Origin: Ideonella sp. WA131b | GTDB taxonomy: Bacteria; Pseudomonadota; Gammaproteobacteria; Burkholderiales; Burkholderiaceae_C | Assembly: GCA_023657425.1 (NCBI GenBank) | Contig: JAGTJW010000003.1 | Location: 310,001 to 374,000, forward strand | Direction: 5' to 3' | Length of the DNA: 64,000 bases | In this document: positions 31,413 to 42,046 of the stretch, in pieces | How the letters are laid out: the number at the start of each line of letters is the position of its first letter | How positions within the stretch are numbered: the stretch's first letter is position 1 | Program-made: the position numbers and the translations under genes | The notes under the pieces: generated by a model | The model's database searches: none | The model's input: only the letters and a program-made list of their open reading frames with translations | Told to the model about the DNA's origin: nothing

Positions 31413-33170
31413 ATGTCCTACGTCGTCCTGGCACGCAAGTACCGTCCGCGCAGCTTCGCGCAGATGGTCGGTCAGGAGCACGTGGTGCAGGCATTGACGA
31501 ATGCCCTCACGCAAGGGCGTCTGCACCACGCCTACCTGTTCACCGGCACGCGCGGCATCGGCAAGACAACCGTCAGCCGCATCCTCGCCAAGAGCCTGAA
31601 CTGCGTGGGAGCAGACGGCCGTGGCGGCATCACCGCCACGCCCTGCGGCTCTTGCCAGGCCTGCACCGAGATCGATGCCGACCGCTACATCGACTACGTC
31701 GAAATGGACGCCGCCAGCAACGGCGGCAAGGATGAAATCCGGGACCTCATCGAGCGTGCCGCCTATAAGCCTGGAGTCGGCCGCTTCAAGGTCTTCATGA
31801 TCGATGAGGCGCATCAGCTCTCGAAGGACGCGTTCAACGCGCTTCTGAAGACGCTGGAGGAGCCGCCCGAGTACCTGAAGTTCGTTCTGGCCACCACCGA
31901 CCCTGACAAGGTGCTGCCCACGGTTCTGAGCCGCTGTCTGCAATTCAACTTGAGGCCGATGGCACCGGCCACGGTGCGTGGGCACCTGGCCAGAGTGCTG
32001 GAAGCCGAAGGCATCGCGGCCGAGGCGGGTGCGCTGCGGCTGCTGGCGCGCGCGGCGCGTGGCTCGATGCGAGACGGCCTGTCGCTGACCGACCAGGCCA
32101 TCGCTTATGGCGGTGGCCGCCTGGTCGAGGAGGTCGTGCGCGCCATGCTTGGGGCGGTGGACCGCGGCCACGCGGCTGCGCTGGTGGAGGCGCTGGCCCG
32201 CCGCGACGCGGCCGCTGTGCTTCGCGGCGTCGACGCACTCCGCGCCGTCGGCCTGAGCGCTGAAGCCGCGCTTGAGGAGATGGCGCAGCTCTTGCAGCAG
32301 ATGGCCATCGAGCAGGCGGTGCCGGGTGCACTCGATGCCAGTGAACCCGAGACCGAAACCGTGCGCGCAATGGCCCCGCTGCTGCCGGCCGACGAGACGC
32401 AACTGCTTTACCGGATGGCCCTCCAGGGCCGCGAGGAATTGCCGCTGATGTCCGACGAACACGGCGCACTGGCGATGGTGCTGTTGCGCTTCCTGGCCTT
32501 CCCGCCAGCGGGGGGTCATCCCGTGCCGACAGCGGCGCGGCCGGCGGCGGCGCTTCGTGCGCCTTCGCCGCCCGGGCTTGCGGTGGTTCCGGAGGCGATC
32601 GGGCGAAGCGTGGCCCTGGGCGGGCCCGACAGGCGCGTCGATGCAGCTGCGGCTTCTGCGCCGCCAGAGCCACTTGATGCCGCAGACCAGCCGGCCCGCG
32701 CCACCGGTCCGGTGTTGACGCCGCATGCCGCCGAGTCCGCGGCACCGTCCCCTGGCGGGCCTGCCGACACCGTCCTTGCTGACCGCTGGCAAGCGGCCGT
32801 GCATGCCCTCATCGAGGCGGGCTCCGTGGTGGCACTCTTGCGCGAGCTGGCGTGGCAGGCCGGCCTGGTGGCCATTGACGCCGGCACCACGCCGTCTACC
32901 TGGCGCCTGGCCGTGGCGCGCGAGCCGCTGCGCAGCCCGGCGCTGGCCGACAAGCTGGCGCTGGCCTTGGGGGCTCACCTGGGTGAGCCGGTGCAGGTGA
33001 CGCTGGTGGCTGGCGAGCCCCTTGACACGCCGGCCACGCGCGATGCTTCCGCCCGAGCGAGCCGCCAGGCCGCCGCCGAGGCCACGATCCAGTCCGACCC
33101 GGTCGTGCGCGAGCTGTTGGGGCAGTTCAAGGGCGCGCGCATCGTGCCGGGCTCCATCAGGCCCGTCTGA
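31413..33170 (+). CDS. dnaX: DNA polymerase III tau/gamma subunit
   Basis: DnaX is the clamp-loader ATPase. The 585-aa protein starts [20 protein letters not shown]. The AAA+ domain I has Walker [10 protein letters not shown], a zinc site ([22 protein letters not shown] has four Cys), Walker [27 protein letters not shown] and sensor [15 protein letters not shown]. Domains II-III reach to about residue 365. A Pro/Ala-rich linker (about 370-450) and a C-terminal tau region that should contact polymerase follow. I see no A AAA AAG-type slippery site, so a programmed-frameshift gamma form is not evident. The ATG at 31413 follows a TAGAAT hexamer. The downstream ebfC and recR form the usual operon. 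Confidence 0.96.
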   Translation: MSYVVLARKYRPRSFAQMVGQEHVVQALTNALTQGRLHHAYLFTGTRGIGKTTVSRILAKSLNCVGADGRGGITATPCGSCQACTEIDADRYIDYVEMDAASNGGKDEIRDLIERAAYKPGVGRFKVFMIDEAHQLSKDAFNALLKTLEEPPEYLKFVLATTDPDKVLPTVLSRCLQFNLRPMAPATVRGHLARVLEAEGIAAEAGALRLLARAARGSMRDGLSLTDQAIAYGGGRLVEEVVRAMLGAVDRGHAAALVEALARRDAAAVLRGVDALRAVGLSAEAALEEMAQLLQQMAIEQAVPGALDASEPETETVRAMAPLLPADETQLLYRMALQGREELPLMSDEHGALAMVLLRFLAFPPAGGHPVPTAARPAAALRAPSPPGLAVVPEAIGRSVALGGPDRRVDAAAASAPPEPLDAADQPARATGPVLTPHAAESAAPSPGGPADTVLADRWQAAVHALIEAGSVVALLRELAWQAGLVAIDAGTTPSTWRLAVAREPLRSPALADKLALALGAHLGEPVQVTLVAGEPLDTPATRDASARASRQAAAEATIQSDPVVRELLGQFKGARIVPGSIRPV

Positions 33171-33208
33171 ACGTCCAGATCCATCAGAACCTACCAGGAG
33201 ATCGCACC

Positions 33209-33535
33209 ATGATGAAGGGCCAGCTTGCCGGCTTGATGAAGCAGGCGCAACAGATGCAGGAGAACATGAAGCGCGCCCAAGATGAGCTGGCGCAGTTGGA
33301 GGTCGAGGGCCAGAGCGGCGCCGGTCTCGTGAAGGTGGTGATGACCTGCAAGCATGACGTCAAGCGCGTGGCCATCGACCCCAGCCTGCTGGCCGACGAC
33401 AAGGACATGCTCGAGGATCTGGTGGCTGCGGCTTTCAACGATGCGGTGCGGCGGGCCGAGGACGTCAGCACCGAGAAGATGGGCAAGCTCACTGCCGGGC
33501 TGCCGCTGCCCCCCGGCATGAAGTTTCCCTTCTGA
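33209..33535 (+). CDS. ybaB: nucleoid-associated protein YbaB/EbfC
   Basis: A small dimeric DNA-binding protein (108 aa) of the YbaB/EbfC family. It starts [20 protein letters not shown], with an amphipathic N-terminal helix, then [30 protein letters not shown] and the conserved tail [15 protein letters not shown]. The start is preceded by AGGAG 7-11 bases upstream. It lies between dnaX and recR, the conserved arrangement. Confidence 0.95.
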   Translation: MMKGQLAGLMKQAQQMQENMKRAQDELAQLEVEGQSGAGLVKVVMTCKHDVKRVAIDPSLLADDKDMLEDLVAAAFNDAVRRAEDVSTEKMGKLTAGLPLPPGMKFPF

Positions 33536-33628
33536 CCATGCGAGCCCCCGCGCACCTCACCATGGCTCCGCCTAACCCCTCTGGGGGAATCGGCCGCCGC
33601 GGGGTGGTGCCGCGCCGGGTGCACTGAG

Positions 33629-34216
33629 GTGGACGAGCCCGCACTCGCTGGCTTGGTCGACGCGCTCCAGCGTCTGCCCGGCGTGGGCCTGAAGTCGGCG
33701 CAGCGCATGGCCTTGCACCTGCTGCAGCATGACCGAGATGGCGCGCGCCATCTGGCTGGCGCGCTGACTGACGCGATGGCCTCGATGCGCCACTGCGCGC
33801 GCTGCCACACCTTCACTCAGCATGAGGTCTGCTGCACCTGCACCGATCTCAAGCGCGACCTGAGGCTGCTTTGCGTCGTGGAGACACCGGCTGACCAGGC
33901 GGCGCTGGAGCGCAGCGGCAGCTACAAGGGCTTGTATTTCGTCCTGCTGGGCCGGATCGACCCGCTGCGCGGTGTGGGCGTGCTGGACATCGATGCCGAG
34001 TCTCTGCTGGCGCGCGCCACGGATGGCGTCGTCCAGGAGGTCATCCTGGCCACCAACTTCACCGCCGAGGGCGAGGTGACGGCCGAGGTGCTGTCGTCGG
34101 CACTTGCGGCGCGAGGTCTCAAGGTGACGCGGCTGGCCCGGGGTGTGCCCGCCGGCAGCGAGCTGGAGTATGTCGACCTGTCGACAATCGCCCACGCGAT
34201 GGGCGACCGTCGTTGA
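33629..34216 (+). CDS. recR: recombination mediator RecR
   Basis: RecR acts with RecF/RecO to load RecA at gaps. The 195-aa protein has the HhH motif ([24 protein letters not shown]), a zinc finger ([19 protein letters not shown]), the Toprim domain ([32 protein letters not shown]) and a Walker-B-like C-terminal wing. The start is GTG at 33629 with ACTGAGG overlapping just upstream. The 93 bases after ybaB contain no hairpin with a T-tract, so dnaX-ybaB-recR is probably one transcript. Confidence 0.95.
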   Translation: MDEPALAGLVDALQRLPGVGLKSAQRMALHLLQHDRDGARHLAGALTDAMASMRHCARCHTFTQHEVCCTCTDLKRDLRLLCVVETPADQAALERSGSYKGLYFVLLGRIDPLRGVGVLDIDAESLLARATDGVVQEVILATNFTAEGEVTAEVLSSALAARGLKVTRLARGVPAGSELEYVDLSTIAHAMGDRR

Positions 34217-34263
34217 GAGCAGTCCACTGGGCAGCGATCAGGCCGTCCCGGGGAGGGCTGCTC

Positions 34264-34857
34264 TCAGACCCTCGAGTAATTGTCGCCGCCACGGGCTGCC
34301 CGGGCCGCGCCTGCCACGCGTTCCAGCAGCGCAACGGGGTCATCGTCCACCAGCACCAGCTCGCGCATCGCCGGGCTGAGAAACCCTTCAGCCACCGTGT
34401 GGTCCATGAAGCGCAGCAGCGGCTTCCAGTAGCCGGCGGTGTCGAGCAGACCAATCGGATTGTCGTGGTACCCCAGCTGGCGCCAGGTCCACACCTCGTA
34501 CAACTCCTCCAGCGTGCCGATGCCGCCCGGAAGCGCGACGAAGGCGTCCGCCCGGGAGGCCATCAACTGCTTGCGGACGTGCATCGTGGGAACGACGTGC
34601 AATTCACTCAGGCCGCGGTGGCCGACCTCAAGCTTCTCCAGGCTCTCGGGAATCACGCCCACGGCGCGACCGCCGGCGGCCAGCGTGGCGTCGGCCACCT
34701 CGCCCATCAGCCCGACCTTGCCGCCGCCATAGACCAGCTGCCAGCCGCGCTCGCCGATGGCCGTGCCCAGTGCCCGCGCTGCGGCGGTGTAGGCCAGCCG
34801 CGCGCCATGGCGCGAGCCGCAGTAGACGCAGATGCTGAGAGGTCGGTTGTCGGTCAT
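34264..34857 (-). CDS. LOG family protein (cytokinin riboside 5'-monophosphate phosphoribohydrolase-like)
   Basis: A 197-aa Rossmann-fold protein of the LOG/TIGR00730 family, which cleaves nucleoside 5'-monophosphates to base and ribose 5-phosphate. The catalytic PGGxGTxxE motif is present as LPGGIGTLEELYE (about residues 109-121), with the partner Arg in MHVRKQ. It starts MTDNRPLSICVYCGS at 34857, overlapping the RDD gene stop by four bases. It is the last gene of the sigma-factor-led minus-strand operon. Confidence 0.9.
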   Translation of the reverse strand: MTDNRPLSICVYCGSRHGARLAYTAAARALGTAIGERGWQLVYGGGKVGLMGEVADATLAAGGRAVGVIPESLEKLEVGHRGLSELHVVPTMHVRKQLMASRADAFVALPGGIGTLEELYEVWTWRQLGYHDNPIGLLDTAGYWKPLLRFMDHTVAEGFLSPAMRELVLVDDDPVALLERVAGAARAARGGDNYSRV

Positions 34858-35399
34858 CGGGCGGGCTGCTTGCGGGCGCGGTGGGGCGGGTACCAGGTGA
34901 TCAGCCGTGTTCGGCAGAGGGCATCGTGCAGGAACTGGCGGTCGGTGTGCAATCGAGCCAGCGCGGCATAGACCAGCACCCAGCCGAGCAGCGCCATGCT
35001 CACCGGCCCGGCGCCCTTGAGGCCCAGCAACTGGGCAAGCCCCAGGGACGGCAGGAACCACATCCAGGCCAGGAGATAGCGGGCTACTGCGCGCAAGGGC
35101 CGCAGCGGATGGCCGTCGACGGTGACGAGGCGCACGTGCCAGGTCAGCATGGCCAGGGTCTGGCCGCTGCGCGTCCATGAGATCGCGAAGTAAAGGCCCA
35201 GCACGCCGAACAGAAAGGCCTGCAGACCGGTCGACCCGACCAGGGCGTGCCGCTGCTGCGTTGCGATACCGTAGATCAAGCCGCTGAGCGCCACGATGCC
35301 GAAGACGAGCACCCCTTCGTATAGGAAGGCGGCCATCCGGCGCATCACGCCGGGCGTGGGCGCCCCGACTGCGCCACCCGGGTTGGCCGGGGCGGTCAC
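34854..35399 (-). CDS. RDD-family membrane protein
   Basis: A 181-aa membrane protein with an RDD-like domain: GVMRRMAAFLYEGVLVFGIV (first helix with the conserved Arg/Glu), GLYFAISWTRSGQTLAMLTW and HPLRPLRAVARYLL. Function is unknown; some RDD proteins are ion antiporters. GTG start at 35399 overlaps the DUF3106 stop (GTGA) and the stop overlaps the LOG start. Both overlaps support this start and translational coupling. Confidence 0.82.
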   Translation of the reverse strand: MTAPANPGGAVGAPTPGVMRRMAAFLYEGVLVFGIVALSGLIYGIATQQRHALVGSTGLQAFLFGVLGLYFAISWTRSGQTLAMLTWHVRLVTVDGHPLRPLRAVARYLLAWMWFLPSLGLAQLLGLKGAGPVSMALLGWVLVYAALARLHTDRQFLHDALCRTRLITWYPPHRARKQPAR

Positions 35400-36127
35400 G
35401 GCTCTGTCGCCGATGCGGCTGGCGCACTGCGAACCACCGCAGCGCCCTGCGGGCCGCGGCGTGGCAGCAATGTGGCCGGATCGACGAAGACATCCGTGGC
35501 TGCGATCTTGGGCAATCCGTGCTGGATGGTGGTGGGGGGCGGGGGGGTCTGGTTCATCGGTGATGTCGTCGCGCCCGAACGGGACTGCTGCAGTGCGGCG
35601 GCAGCAGCCCGGCTTGGAGCGGCAGGCGACGATTGCACCACGTTCGACTTGGCCTTCGGTGCCTGAGCCGATGCGGGGATCGCAGCCGTCGGGCGCGGTA
35701 CGGGGCGGGCACGCTGTTCGGCCAGGCGCTGGCGCTCGGTCTCGGGCAGGGCCTGGTAGGCCTTCCAGGCGGCCTGGCGGTCTTCCGTTGACACCCTTCG
35801 GGCTTCCTGGAACTGCAATCTCGCCGTGCGCCGTTGCTGGGGGGTCATGCGCACCCATTCGACCATGTGTGCGTGCAGGCGCTGTCGCTCGGCGGAGCTC
35901 ATCGAGGGGAACCGCGCCGCGACCTCCAGCCACTTGGCCTGGCGATCGGGGCTGAGCGATGCCCAGTCGGCCTGCAGCGGGTCCAGCGCCTGCTGCTGGA
36001 TGGGGGTCAGCCGCGTCCAGGCCACACGTTCGGTGGCCCAGGCCGGCGTCGCGGCGGCCCACAGCGCGGACAGGGCGACGAGCAAGGCCAGCGCCGGCAG
36101 CAACCTGCGGACGCGTCGGACGCTCAC
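35396..36127 (-). CDS. DUF3106 exported protein
   Basis: A 243-aa protein with a signal peptide (about residues 1-31, ending PAWA). The DUF3106 domain (about 33-140) is helical, with repeated W-x3-L/S-P-x-Q/R units such as TRLTPIQQQALDPLQADWASLS and VEWVRMTPQQRRTARLQF. The C-terminal 100 residues are Pro/Ala/Ser-rich and of low complexity. It is probably periplasmic with unknown function. It sits between DUF3619 and RDD genes with four-base overlaps on both sides. Confidence 0.82.
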   Translation of the reverse strand: MSVRRVRRLLPALALLVALSALWAAATPAWATERVAWTRLTPIQQQALDPLQADWASLSPDRQAKWLEVAARFPSMSSAERQRLHAHMVEWVRMTPQQRRTARLQFQEARRVSTEDRQAAWKAYQALPETERQRLAEQRARPVPRPTAAIPASAQAPKAKSNVVQSSPAAPSRAAAAALQQSRSGATTSPMNQTPPPPTTIQHGLPKIAATDVFVDPATLLPRRGPQGAAVVRSAPAASATEP

Positions 36128-36609
36128 GGCTCAGGGGCCGGCGGGGCGGCCGCCACGGCTTCGTCAAACAGGAACTCGGCGAATCCAGGATCGGCGTAGG
36201 CCTCGGGCGGCAGGTCGTCGGAGAGCAGCGCGGCGTCGATGTCGGCCGCCACCGCGATGTGCTCCTGCGCAGCCCAATGTTCGATGCCCACGAGTCCGGC
36301 GACCAGCACCACCAGTGGCAACAGAGCCGCCGCGCGCTGCCACCAGAGCACCGGGGCCCCAAACGGCCAGCCCGACGGCCCGCTGAAGCCGGTTGTTGCC
36401 CCGGCCATCTTGCTCACCGGGGCGGCCCAGGTCAGGGTCCGCGCGTGGTCGCGGGCCCGTCGCGCGCGCTCCAGCGCCGTTTGCCTGGCGAAGCGCAGGC
36501 GCTCCGAGGCGCCTGCGGCCAAAGGGGCATCATGGGCTGACATCACGCCCACCAGCCGCGCAGCCGCGCGTGCCAGAAGCACGTCGGCATCGGGACGCTG
36601 GCCGTTCAT
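36124..36609 (-). CDS. DUF3619 single-pass membrane protein, possible anti-sigma factor
   Basis: A 161-aa protein: a basic cytoplasmic N-terminal part with Arg-rich helix (ERLRFARQTALERARRAR, about residues 36-53), one membrane helix (about 93-111, AAALLPLVVLVAGLVGIEH), and an acidic periplasmic tail. The start ATG at 36609 has GGGAG upstream and overlaps the sigma-factor stop by four bases. Position directly after an ECF sigma gene and this topology resemble anti-sigma factors, but no ZAS zinc motif is present; the role is inferred. Confidence 0.75.
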   Translation of the reverse strand: MNGQRPDADVLLARAAARLVGVMSAHDAPLAAGASERLRFARQTALERARRARDHARTLTWAAPVSKMAGATTGFSGPSGWPFGAPVLWWQRAAALLPLVVLVAGLVGIEHWAAQEHIAVAADIDAALLSDDLPPEAYADPGFAEFLFDEAVAAAPPAPEP

Positions 36610-37175
36610 CTTCGGACTCCCTTGTCGTGCAGGGCCTTTGCCAGGGCGTGAACAGCCCGGGAGCAGTGTGTCTTGACGCTGCCTTCCGAGCAACCCATCA
36701 CCTTCGCGGTCTCGGCCACGTCGAATTCCTCCCAGTAACGCAGCAGGAAGGCCTCCCGTTGACGCGCCGGCAGCTCTTGCAGGGCCGACTCGATCAACGC
36801 CATCAGCTGACCGCGGTAGACGGTGTCGGAAGCACTCTCGGTCCCCAGAGTCTCATCGAGCAGCTGCAGCGACTCCAGCAGATCGAAGTCGCCGCCTTCG
36901 TCGGGGTTGCCGTCGAAGTCACCGAAGTTGCGCACCACGTTGTGGCGCACCTGCTCCCGGCGGAACCAGTCCAGCGTCGCGTTGGTCAGGATGCGCTGGA
37001 AAAGCAGGGGCAGCTCGGCGGCCGGCCGGTCGGCGTACTTTTCCGCGAGGCGGATCATCGCGTCCTGCACGATGTCGAGCGCGGCGTCGTCGTTGCGCAC
37101 GCTGTAGGCGGTGCGCTTGAACGCGCGCCGCTCGACGCTTTGCAGAAAGTCGGCGAGTTCCTGGTCGGTGGCCAA
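36606..37175 (-). CDS. ECF-type RNA polymerase sigma factor
   Basis: A 189-aa group-4 sigma factor. Region 2 is at about 5-75 (FLQSVERRAFKRTAYSVRNDDAALDIVQDAMIRL, then the LLFQRILTNATLDWFRRE segment). Region 4 is at about 130-185 (LPARQREAFLLRYWEEFDVAETAKVMGCSEGSVKTHCSRAVHAL). The frame stays open far upstream; the best start is TTG at 37175 (ATDQELADFLQ...), judging from related proteins, and there is no clear ribosome site. It heads sigma-DUF3619-DUF3106-RDD-LOG, all coupled by four-base overlaps. Its promoter targets are unknown. Confidence 0.87.
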   Translation of the reverse strand: MATDQELADFLQSVERRAFKRTAYSVRNDDAALDIVQDAMIRLAEKYADRPAAELPLLFQRILTNATLDWFRREQVRHNVVRNFGDFDGNPDEGGDFDLLESLQLLDETLGTESASDTVYRGQLMALIESALQELPARQREAFLLRYWEEFDVAETAKVMGCSEGSVKTHCSRAVHALAKALHDKGVRR

Positions 37176-37475
37176 CGAGAGGGGTGGCGGGCAGGCCGAG
37201 GCACCCAACAACAGGGCGCGCGGATTATGGCGGTGCGAAAGGCCCGCACGCCTGCCGACAGCCCGGAACAAGCCCGCGGTGCATAATCGCGGGTTCGCAC
37301 AACGTTGTTTGGGGTGCGGATCCGGCCGGTCGACTCTCGTCACCCGGCGGACCGCACCAGGTCTCGAAGGCCTACCCAGGCCCCCTCCAGACCGCGCAGG
37401 CACCACATCCGCCTCACGAGGGCGCGAAGAGGTGCACCGATGGATTTTCGTCAGAGAAAACCTCAGAGGTTCAAC
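37176..37475 (+). other. divergent promoter region and ilvI leader
   Basis: This 300-base gap separates the sigma operon (minus) from ilvI (plus). CATAAT near 37280 is the only -10-like signal on the plus strand, which would leave a leader of about 190 bases. A small hairpin (GGCCT/AGGCC) lies near 37371-37384. I found no branched-chain-rich leader peptide and no terminator with a T-tract, so attenuation like that of leuA is not supported here. Confidence 0.4.
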
Positions 37476-39278
37476 ATGGATCTGTCTGCCGCGGAAGTCA
37501 AGCGTGCCGCTTCGTCCGAAGTTCGCGCACAACCGTCTTCTTCCTCCGCCTCCACCGCACCCGGCGCCGAGATCAACGGCTCCGAGATCCTCGTCCGCTG
37601 CCTGCAGGCCGAGAACGTGCGCTACCTCTGGGGCTACCCCGGTGGCGCCGTGCTGTACATCTACGACGCGCTGTACAAGCAGGACACCATCGAGCACGTG
37701 CTCGTGCGCCATGAACAGGCCGCCGTGCACGCCGCCGACGGCTACGCCCGCGCCACCGGTGAAGTGGGCGTCGCGCTGGTCACATCGGGTCCGGGTGTCA
37801 CGAACGCCATCACCGGCATCGCGACGGCCTACATGGACTCGATTCCGATGGTCATCATCACCGGACAGGTGCCTACGCCGGCCATCGGTCTGGACGCCTT
37901 CCAGGAGTGCGACACGGTCGGCATCACGCGGCCCATCGTCAAGCACAACTTCCTGGTCAAGGACGTGCGCGATCTCGCCATGACGATGAAGAAGGCCTTC
38001 CACATCGCCCGCACCGGCCGACCTGGTCCCGTGGTGGTGGACGTGCCGAAGGACGTGTCGCTCAAGACCGCCGCCTTCTCCTACCCCGAAAAGGTCGAGA
38101 TGCGCTCCTACAACCCCGTGCGCAAGGGCCATGGCGGGCAGATCCGCAAGGCGGTGCAGCTGCTGCTGGGCGCGAAGCGCCCCTACATCTACACGGGCGG
38201 TGGCGTCATCCTGGGCAACGCGAGTGCAGAGTTGCGCGAGCTGGCCGACCTGCTCGGCTACCCCTGCACCAACACGCTCATGGGCCTGGGCGCGATCCGC
38301 GCGTCCGACCCCAAGTTCCTGGGCATGCTGGGCATGCACGGCACGTACGAGGCCAACATGACCATGCAGCACTGCGACGTGCTGCTGGCCGTGGGTGCGC
38401 GCTTCGACGACCGCGTGATCGGAAACCCCAAGCACTTCGCGCAGAACGAGCGCAAGATCATCCACGTCGACATCGACCCGAGCAGCATCAGCAAGCGCGT
38501 GAAGGTCGACATTCCCATCGTCGGCGATGTCAAGGAAGTGCTGGTCGAGCTGATCGCCCAGATCCGCGAGGCCCAGGCCAAGCCCGACGCCGCGGCCCTG
38601 GGCACCTGGTGGAGCCAGATCGACACCTGGCGCAAACGCGAGTGCCTGGCCTACAAGCGCAGCACCGAGGTCATCAAGCCGCAGATGGTGGTCGAGAAGC
38701 TCTGGGAGCTCACGAAGGACGGCGACACCTACATCACCAGCGATGTCGGCCAGCACCAGATGTGGGCGGCGCAGTTCTACCGCTTCGACGAGCCGCGCCG
38801 CTGGATCAACTCCGGCGGCCTGGGCACCATGGGCGTGGGCCTGCCTTACGCCATGGGCATCAAGCTGGCCAAGCCCGAGAGCGACGTCTTCTGCATCACC
38901 GGCGAAGGCAGCATCCAGATGTGCATCCAGGAGCTCAGCACCTGCCAGCAGTACCGCACGCCGGTGAAGGTGGTGTCGCTGAACAACCGCTACCTGGGCA
39001 TGGTGCGGCAGTGGCAGCAGCTCGACTACGGCGGCCGCTACTCGCACAGCTACATGGACGCGCTGCCCGACTTCGTGAAGCTCGCCGAGGCCTACGGCCA
39101 CGTGGGCCTGCTGGTCGAGAAGCCGTCCGATGTGGAACCGGCGCTCCGCGAGGCCATCCGCCTCAAGGATCGCACCGTGTTCCTCGATGTGCGCACGGAC
39201 CCCACCGAGAACGTCTGGCCGATGGTGCAGGCGGGCAAGGGCATCAGCGAGATGCTGCTGGGTTCCGAAGACCTCTAG
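37476..39278 (+). CDS. ilvI: acetolactate synthase large (catalytic) subunit
   Basis: A thiamine-diphosphate enzyme that condenses pyruvate to acetolactate (Val/Leu) or with 2-oxobutyrate (Ile). Its 600 aa carry the catalytic Glu in VRHEQAAVHAADGYARATG, the FAD-domain segment (TGGGVILGN), and the ThDP motif GEGSIQMCIQEL...NNRYLGMVRQWQ (GDG is GEG here). The start is placed at 37476 with AGAGG upstream; an in-frame ATG at 37440, also with AAGAGG, would add 12 residues. The Ser/Ala-rich first 35 residues precede the conserved INGSEILVRCLQ. Confidence 0.95.
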   Translation: MDLSAAEVKRAASSEVRAQPSSSSASTAPGAEINGSEILVRCLQAENVRYLWGYPGGAVLYIYDALYKQDTIEHVLVRHEQAAVHAADGYARATGEVGVALVTSGPGVTNAITGIATAYMDSIPMVIITGQVPTPAIGLDAFQECDTVGITRPIVKHNFLVKDVRDLAMTMKKAFHIARTGRPGPVVVDVPKDVSLKTAAFSYPEKVEMRSYNPVRKGHGGQIRKAVQLLLGAKRPYIYTGGGVILGNASAELRELADLLGYPCTNTLMGLGAIRASDPKFLGMLGMHGTYEANMTMQHCDVLLAVGARFDDRVIGNPKHFAQNERKIIHVDIDPSSISKRVKVDIPIVGDVKEVLVELIAQIREAQAKPDAAALGTWWSQIDTWRKRECLAYKRSTEVIKPQMVVEKLWELTKDGDTYITSDVGQHQMWAAQFYRFDEPRRWINSGGLGTMGVGLPYAMGIKLAKPESDVFCITGEGSIQMCIQELSTCQQYRTPVKVVSLNNRYLGMVRQWQQLDYGGRYSHSYMDALPDFVKLAEAYGHVGLLVEKPSDVEPALREAIRLKDRTVFLDVRTDPTENVWPMVQAGKGISEMLLGSEDL

Positions 39279-39395
39279 GCACGCCGTTTCCCGCGGGCCG
39301 CCGGCCGCCGGCCCGTTCTTCACCCGATGCTGCGTGGCCAAGGGCCCGGGGTTACCGCCCCGACGCCTGAAGAGCGCGTGGCCAGGACATCCACC

Positions 39396-40951
<1,556 letters not shown>

Positions 40952-40994
40952 GGTTTCGACCCCGGGGTCATCCAGGGCGCTATCCTCGCGCCCC

Positions 40995-41819
40995 GTGAAC
41001 GACGATCCCAACCTCCAGGCCGACGACGAGCCCGTGGCTCTGCCCCCGCGGCGCCGCGGCATCTACGTGCTGCCCAACGCCATCACGCTGGCGGCGCTGT
41101 TCTCGGCCTTCTACGGCATCGTGATGGCCATCAACGGCCGCTTCGAGGCCGCCTGCATCGCGATCTTCGTGGCCGCCGTACTCGACAGCCTTGACGGCCG
41201 AGTCGCGCGCATGACGAACTCGCAGAGTGCGTTTGGCGAGCAGATGGACAGCCTGTCGGACATGGTGGCCTTCGGGGCCGCTCCGGCGCTCATCATGTAC
41301 CAGTGGGCGCTGCAGGATCTGGGCCGCCTGGGCTGGATTCCGGCCTTCGTGTACATCGCCGGGGCCGCGCTGCGGCTGGCACGCTTCAACGTCAACATCG
41401 GCGTCGTCGACAAGCGCTTCTTCCAGGGCCTTCCGAGCCCGGCCGCAGCGGCGTTGGTGATCGGCTTCATCTGGGTCATGGACGACTCGGGCTTCAAGGG
41501 CGTGAGTCGCATCGACTGGATCGAGTGGTCGGCCTTCGCGATCACGCTGTATGCCGGCCTGTCCATGGTGACCAATGCGCCGTTCTACAGCTTCAAGGTC
41601 TGGGGCGGGCGGCGCACGGTGCCCTTTGCGGTGCTGATCGCCGTGATGCTGGTGATCGCGCTCGTGGCGCTGGATCCGCCGAAGGTGCTGTTCGGCATCT
41701 TCTGCCTGTATGCACTGTCAGGCTACGCGGTCTACGCGTGGCGCAAGTTCAAGGGCAAGCCGGCCAGCGTGCTGGCGCTGTCCACCGACGAGCCCGACGA
41801 AAAGGGCCTCCATCCCTGA
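40995..41819 (+). CDS. pssA: CDP-diacylglycerol-serine O-phosphatidyltransferase
   Basis: This integral membrane enzyme makes phosphatidylserine, the precursor of phosphatidylethanolamine. The CDP-alcohol phosphotransferase motif DGxxAR(x8)GxxxDxxxD is complete: DGRVARMTNSQSAFGEQMD followed by SLSD (about residues 67-89). The 274-aa protein has about seven hydrophobic segments. GTG start at 40995; TATCCT lies 8 bases upstream and there is no Shine-Dalgarno, so it may have its own leaderless transcript besides read-through from ilvC. Confidence 0.92.
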   Translation: MNDDPNLQADDEPVALPPRRRGIYVLPNAITLAALFSAFYGIVMAINGRFEAACIAIFVAAVLDSLDGRVARMTNSQSAFGEQMDSLSDMVAFGAAPALIMYQWALQDLGRLGWIPAFVYIAGAALRLARFNVNIGVVDKRFFQGLPSPAAAALVIGFIWVMDDSGFKGVSRIDWIEWSAFAITLYAGLSMVTNAPFYSFKVWGGRRTVPFAVLIAVMLVIALVALDPPKVLFGIFCLYALSGYAVYAWRKFKGKPASVLALSTDEPDEKGLHP

Positions 41820-41842
41820 CTCGGTCGGCGGGCGCTGCGTGC

Positions 41843-41848
41843 TACATT
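41843..41848 (+). promoter_or_regulatory. candidate -10 box of the leu leader
   Basis: TACATT lies 6 bases before the ATG of the Leu-rich leader peptide. No TTGACA-like -35 is clear at 17 bases; CTGACT is at 21 bases. Transcription from here would give an mRNA starting at or next to the leader ATG. Confidence 0.4.
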
Positions 41849-41854
41849 CGGCCC

Positions 41855-41911
41855 ATGTTGTCGTTCAACACCCTTACGCTGGATCTAGGCGCCGCGCTGC
41901 GGCTGCCCTGA
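41855..41911 (+). CDS. leuL: leucine-rich leader peptide of leuA (attenuator)
   Basis: An 18-codon frame, MLSFNTLTLDLGAALRLP then TGA, has six leucines (TTG, CTT, CTG, CTA, CTG, CTG), including a rare-type CTA. It ends 46 bases before a strong terminator hairpin that precedes leuA. This is the layout of an amino-acid attenuator: ribosomes stalled for Leu-tRNA would allow an anti-terminator to form. No Shine-Dalgarno is visible, so the peptide may be translated from a leaderless mRNA. I did not establish the anti-terminator pairing by eye. Confidence 0.8.
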   Translation: MLSFNTLTLDLGAALRLP

Positions 41912-41957
41912 TCGAACGCGAGCGTCCCCTACAACGACCGCCCCGCTTCCCGCGATC

Positions 41958-41998
41958 AACGGCCCGCCAGCGTACAGCAGCGGGCCGTTGGTCTTTTC
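41958..41998 (+). terminator. attenuator terminator before leuA
   Basis: A perfect 10-bp stem (AACGGCCCGC / GCGGGCCGTT) with a 12-base loop is followed by GGTCTTTTCT. It ends about 50 bases before the leuA ATG, so it must be bypassed for leuA expression, which supports its role in leucine attenuation. Confidence 0.88.
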
Positions 41999-42046
41999 TC
42001 CGTTCCCCAAGCTGCGTGCGCCCCGCAACCCCGCAAAGGCACGACC

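Noticed and set aside
31413..33170. Programmed frameshift in dnaX for a gamma subunit
   Set aside because: I found no A AAA AAG-like run in the gene; there is no run of four or more A that would serve.
37176..37475. Attenuator before ilvI
   Set aside because: No Ile/Val/Leu-rich leader peptide and no hairpin with a T-tract could be found.
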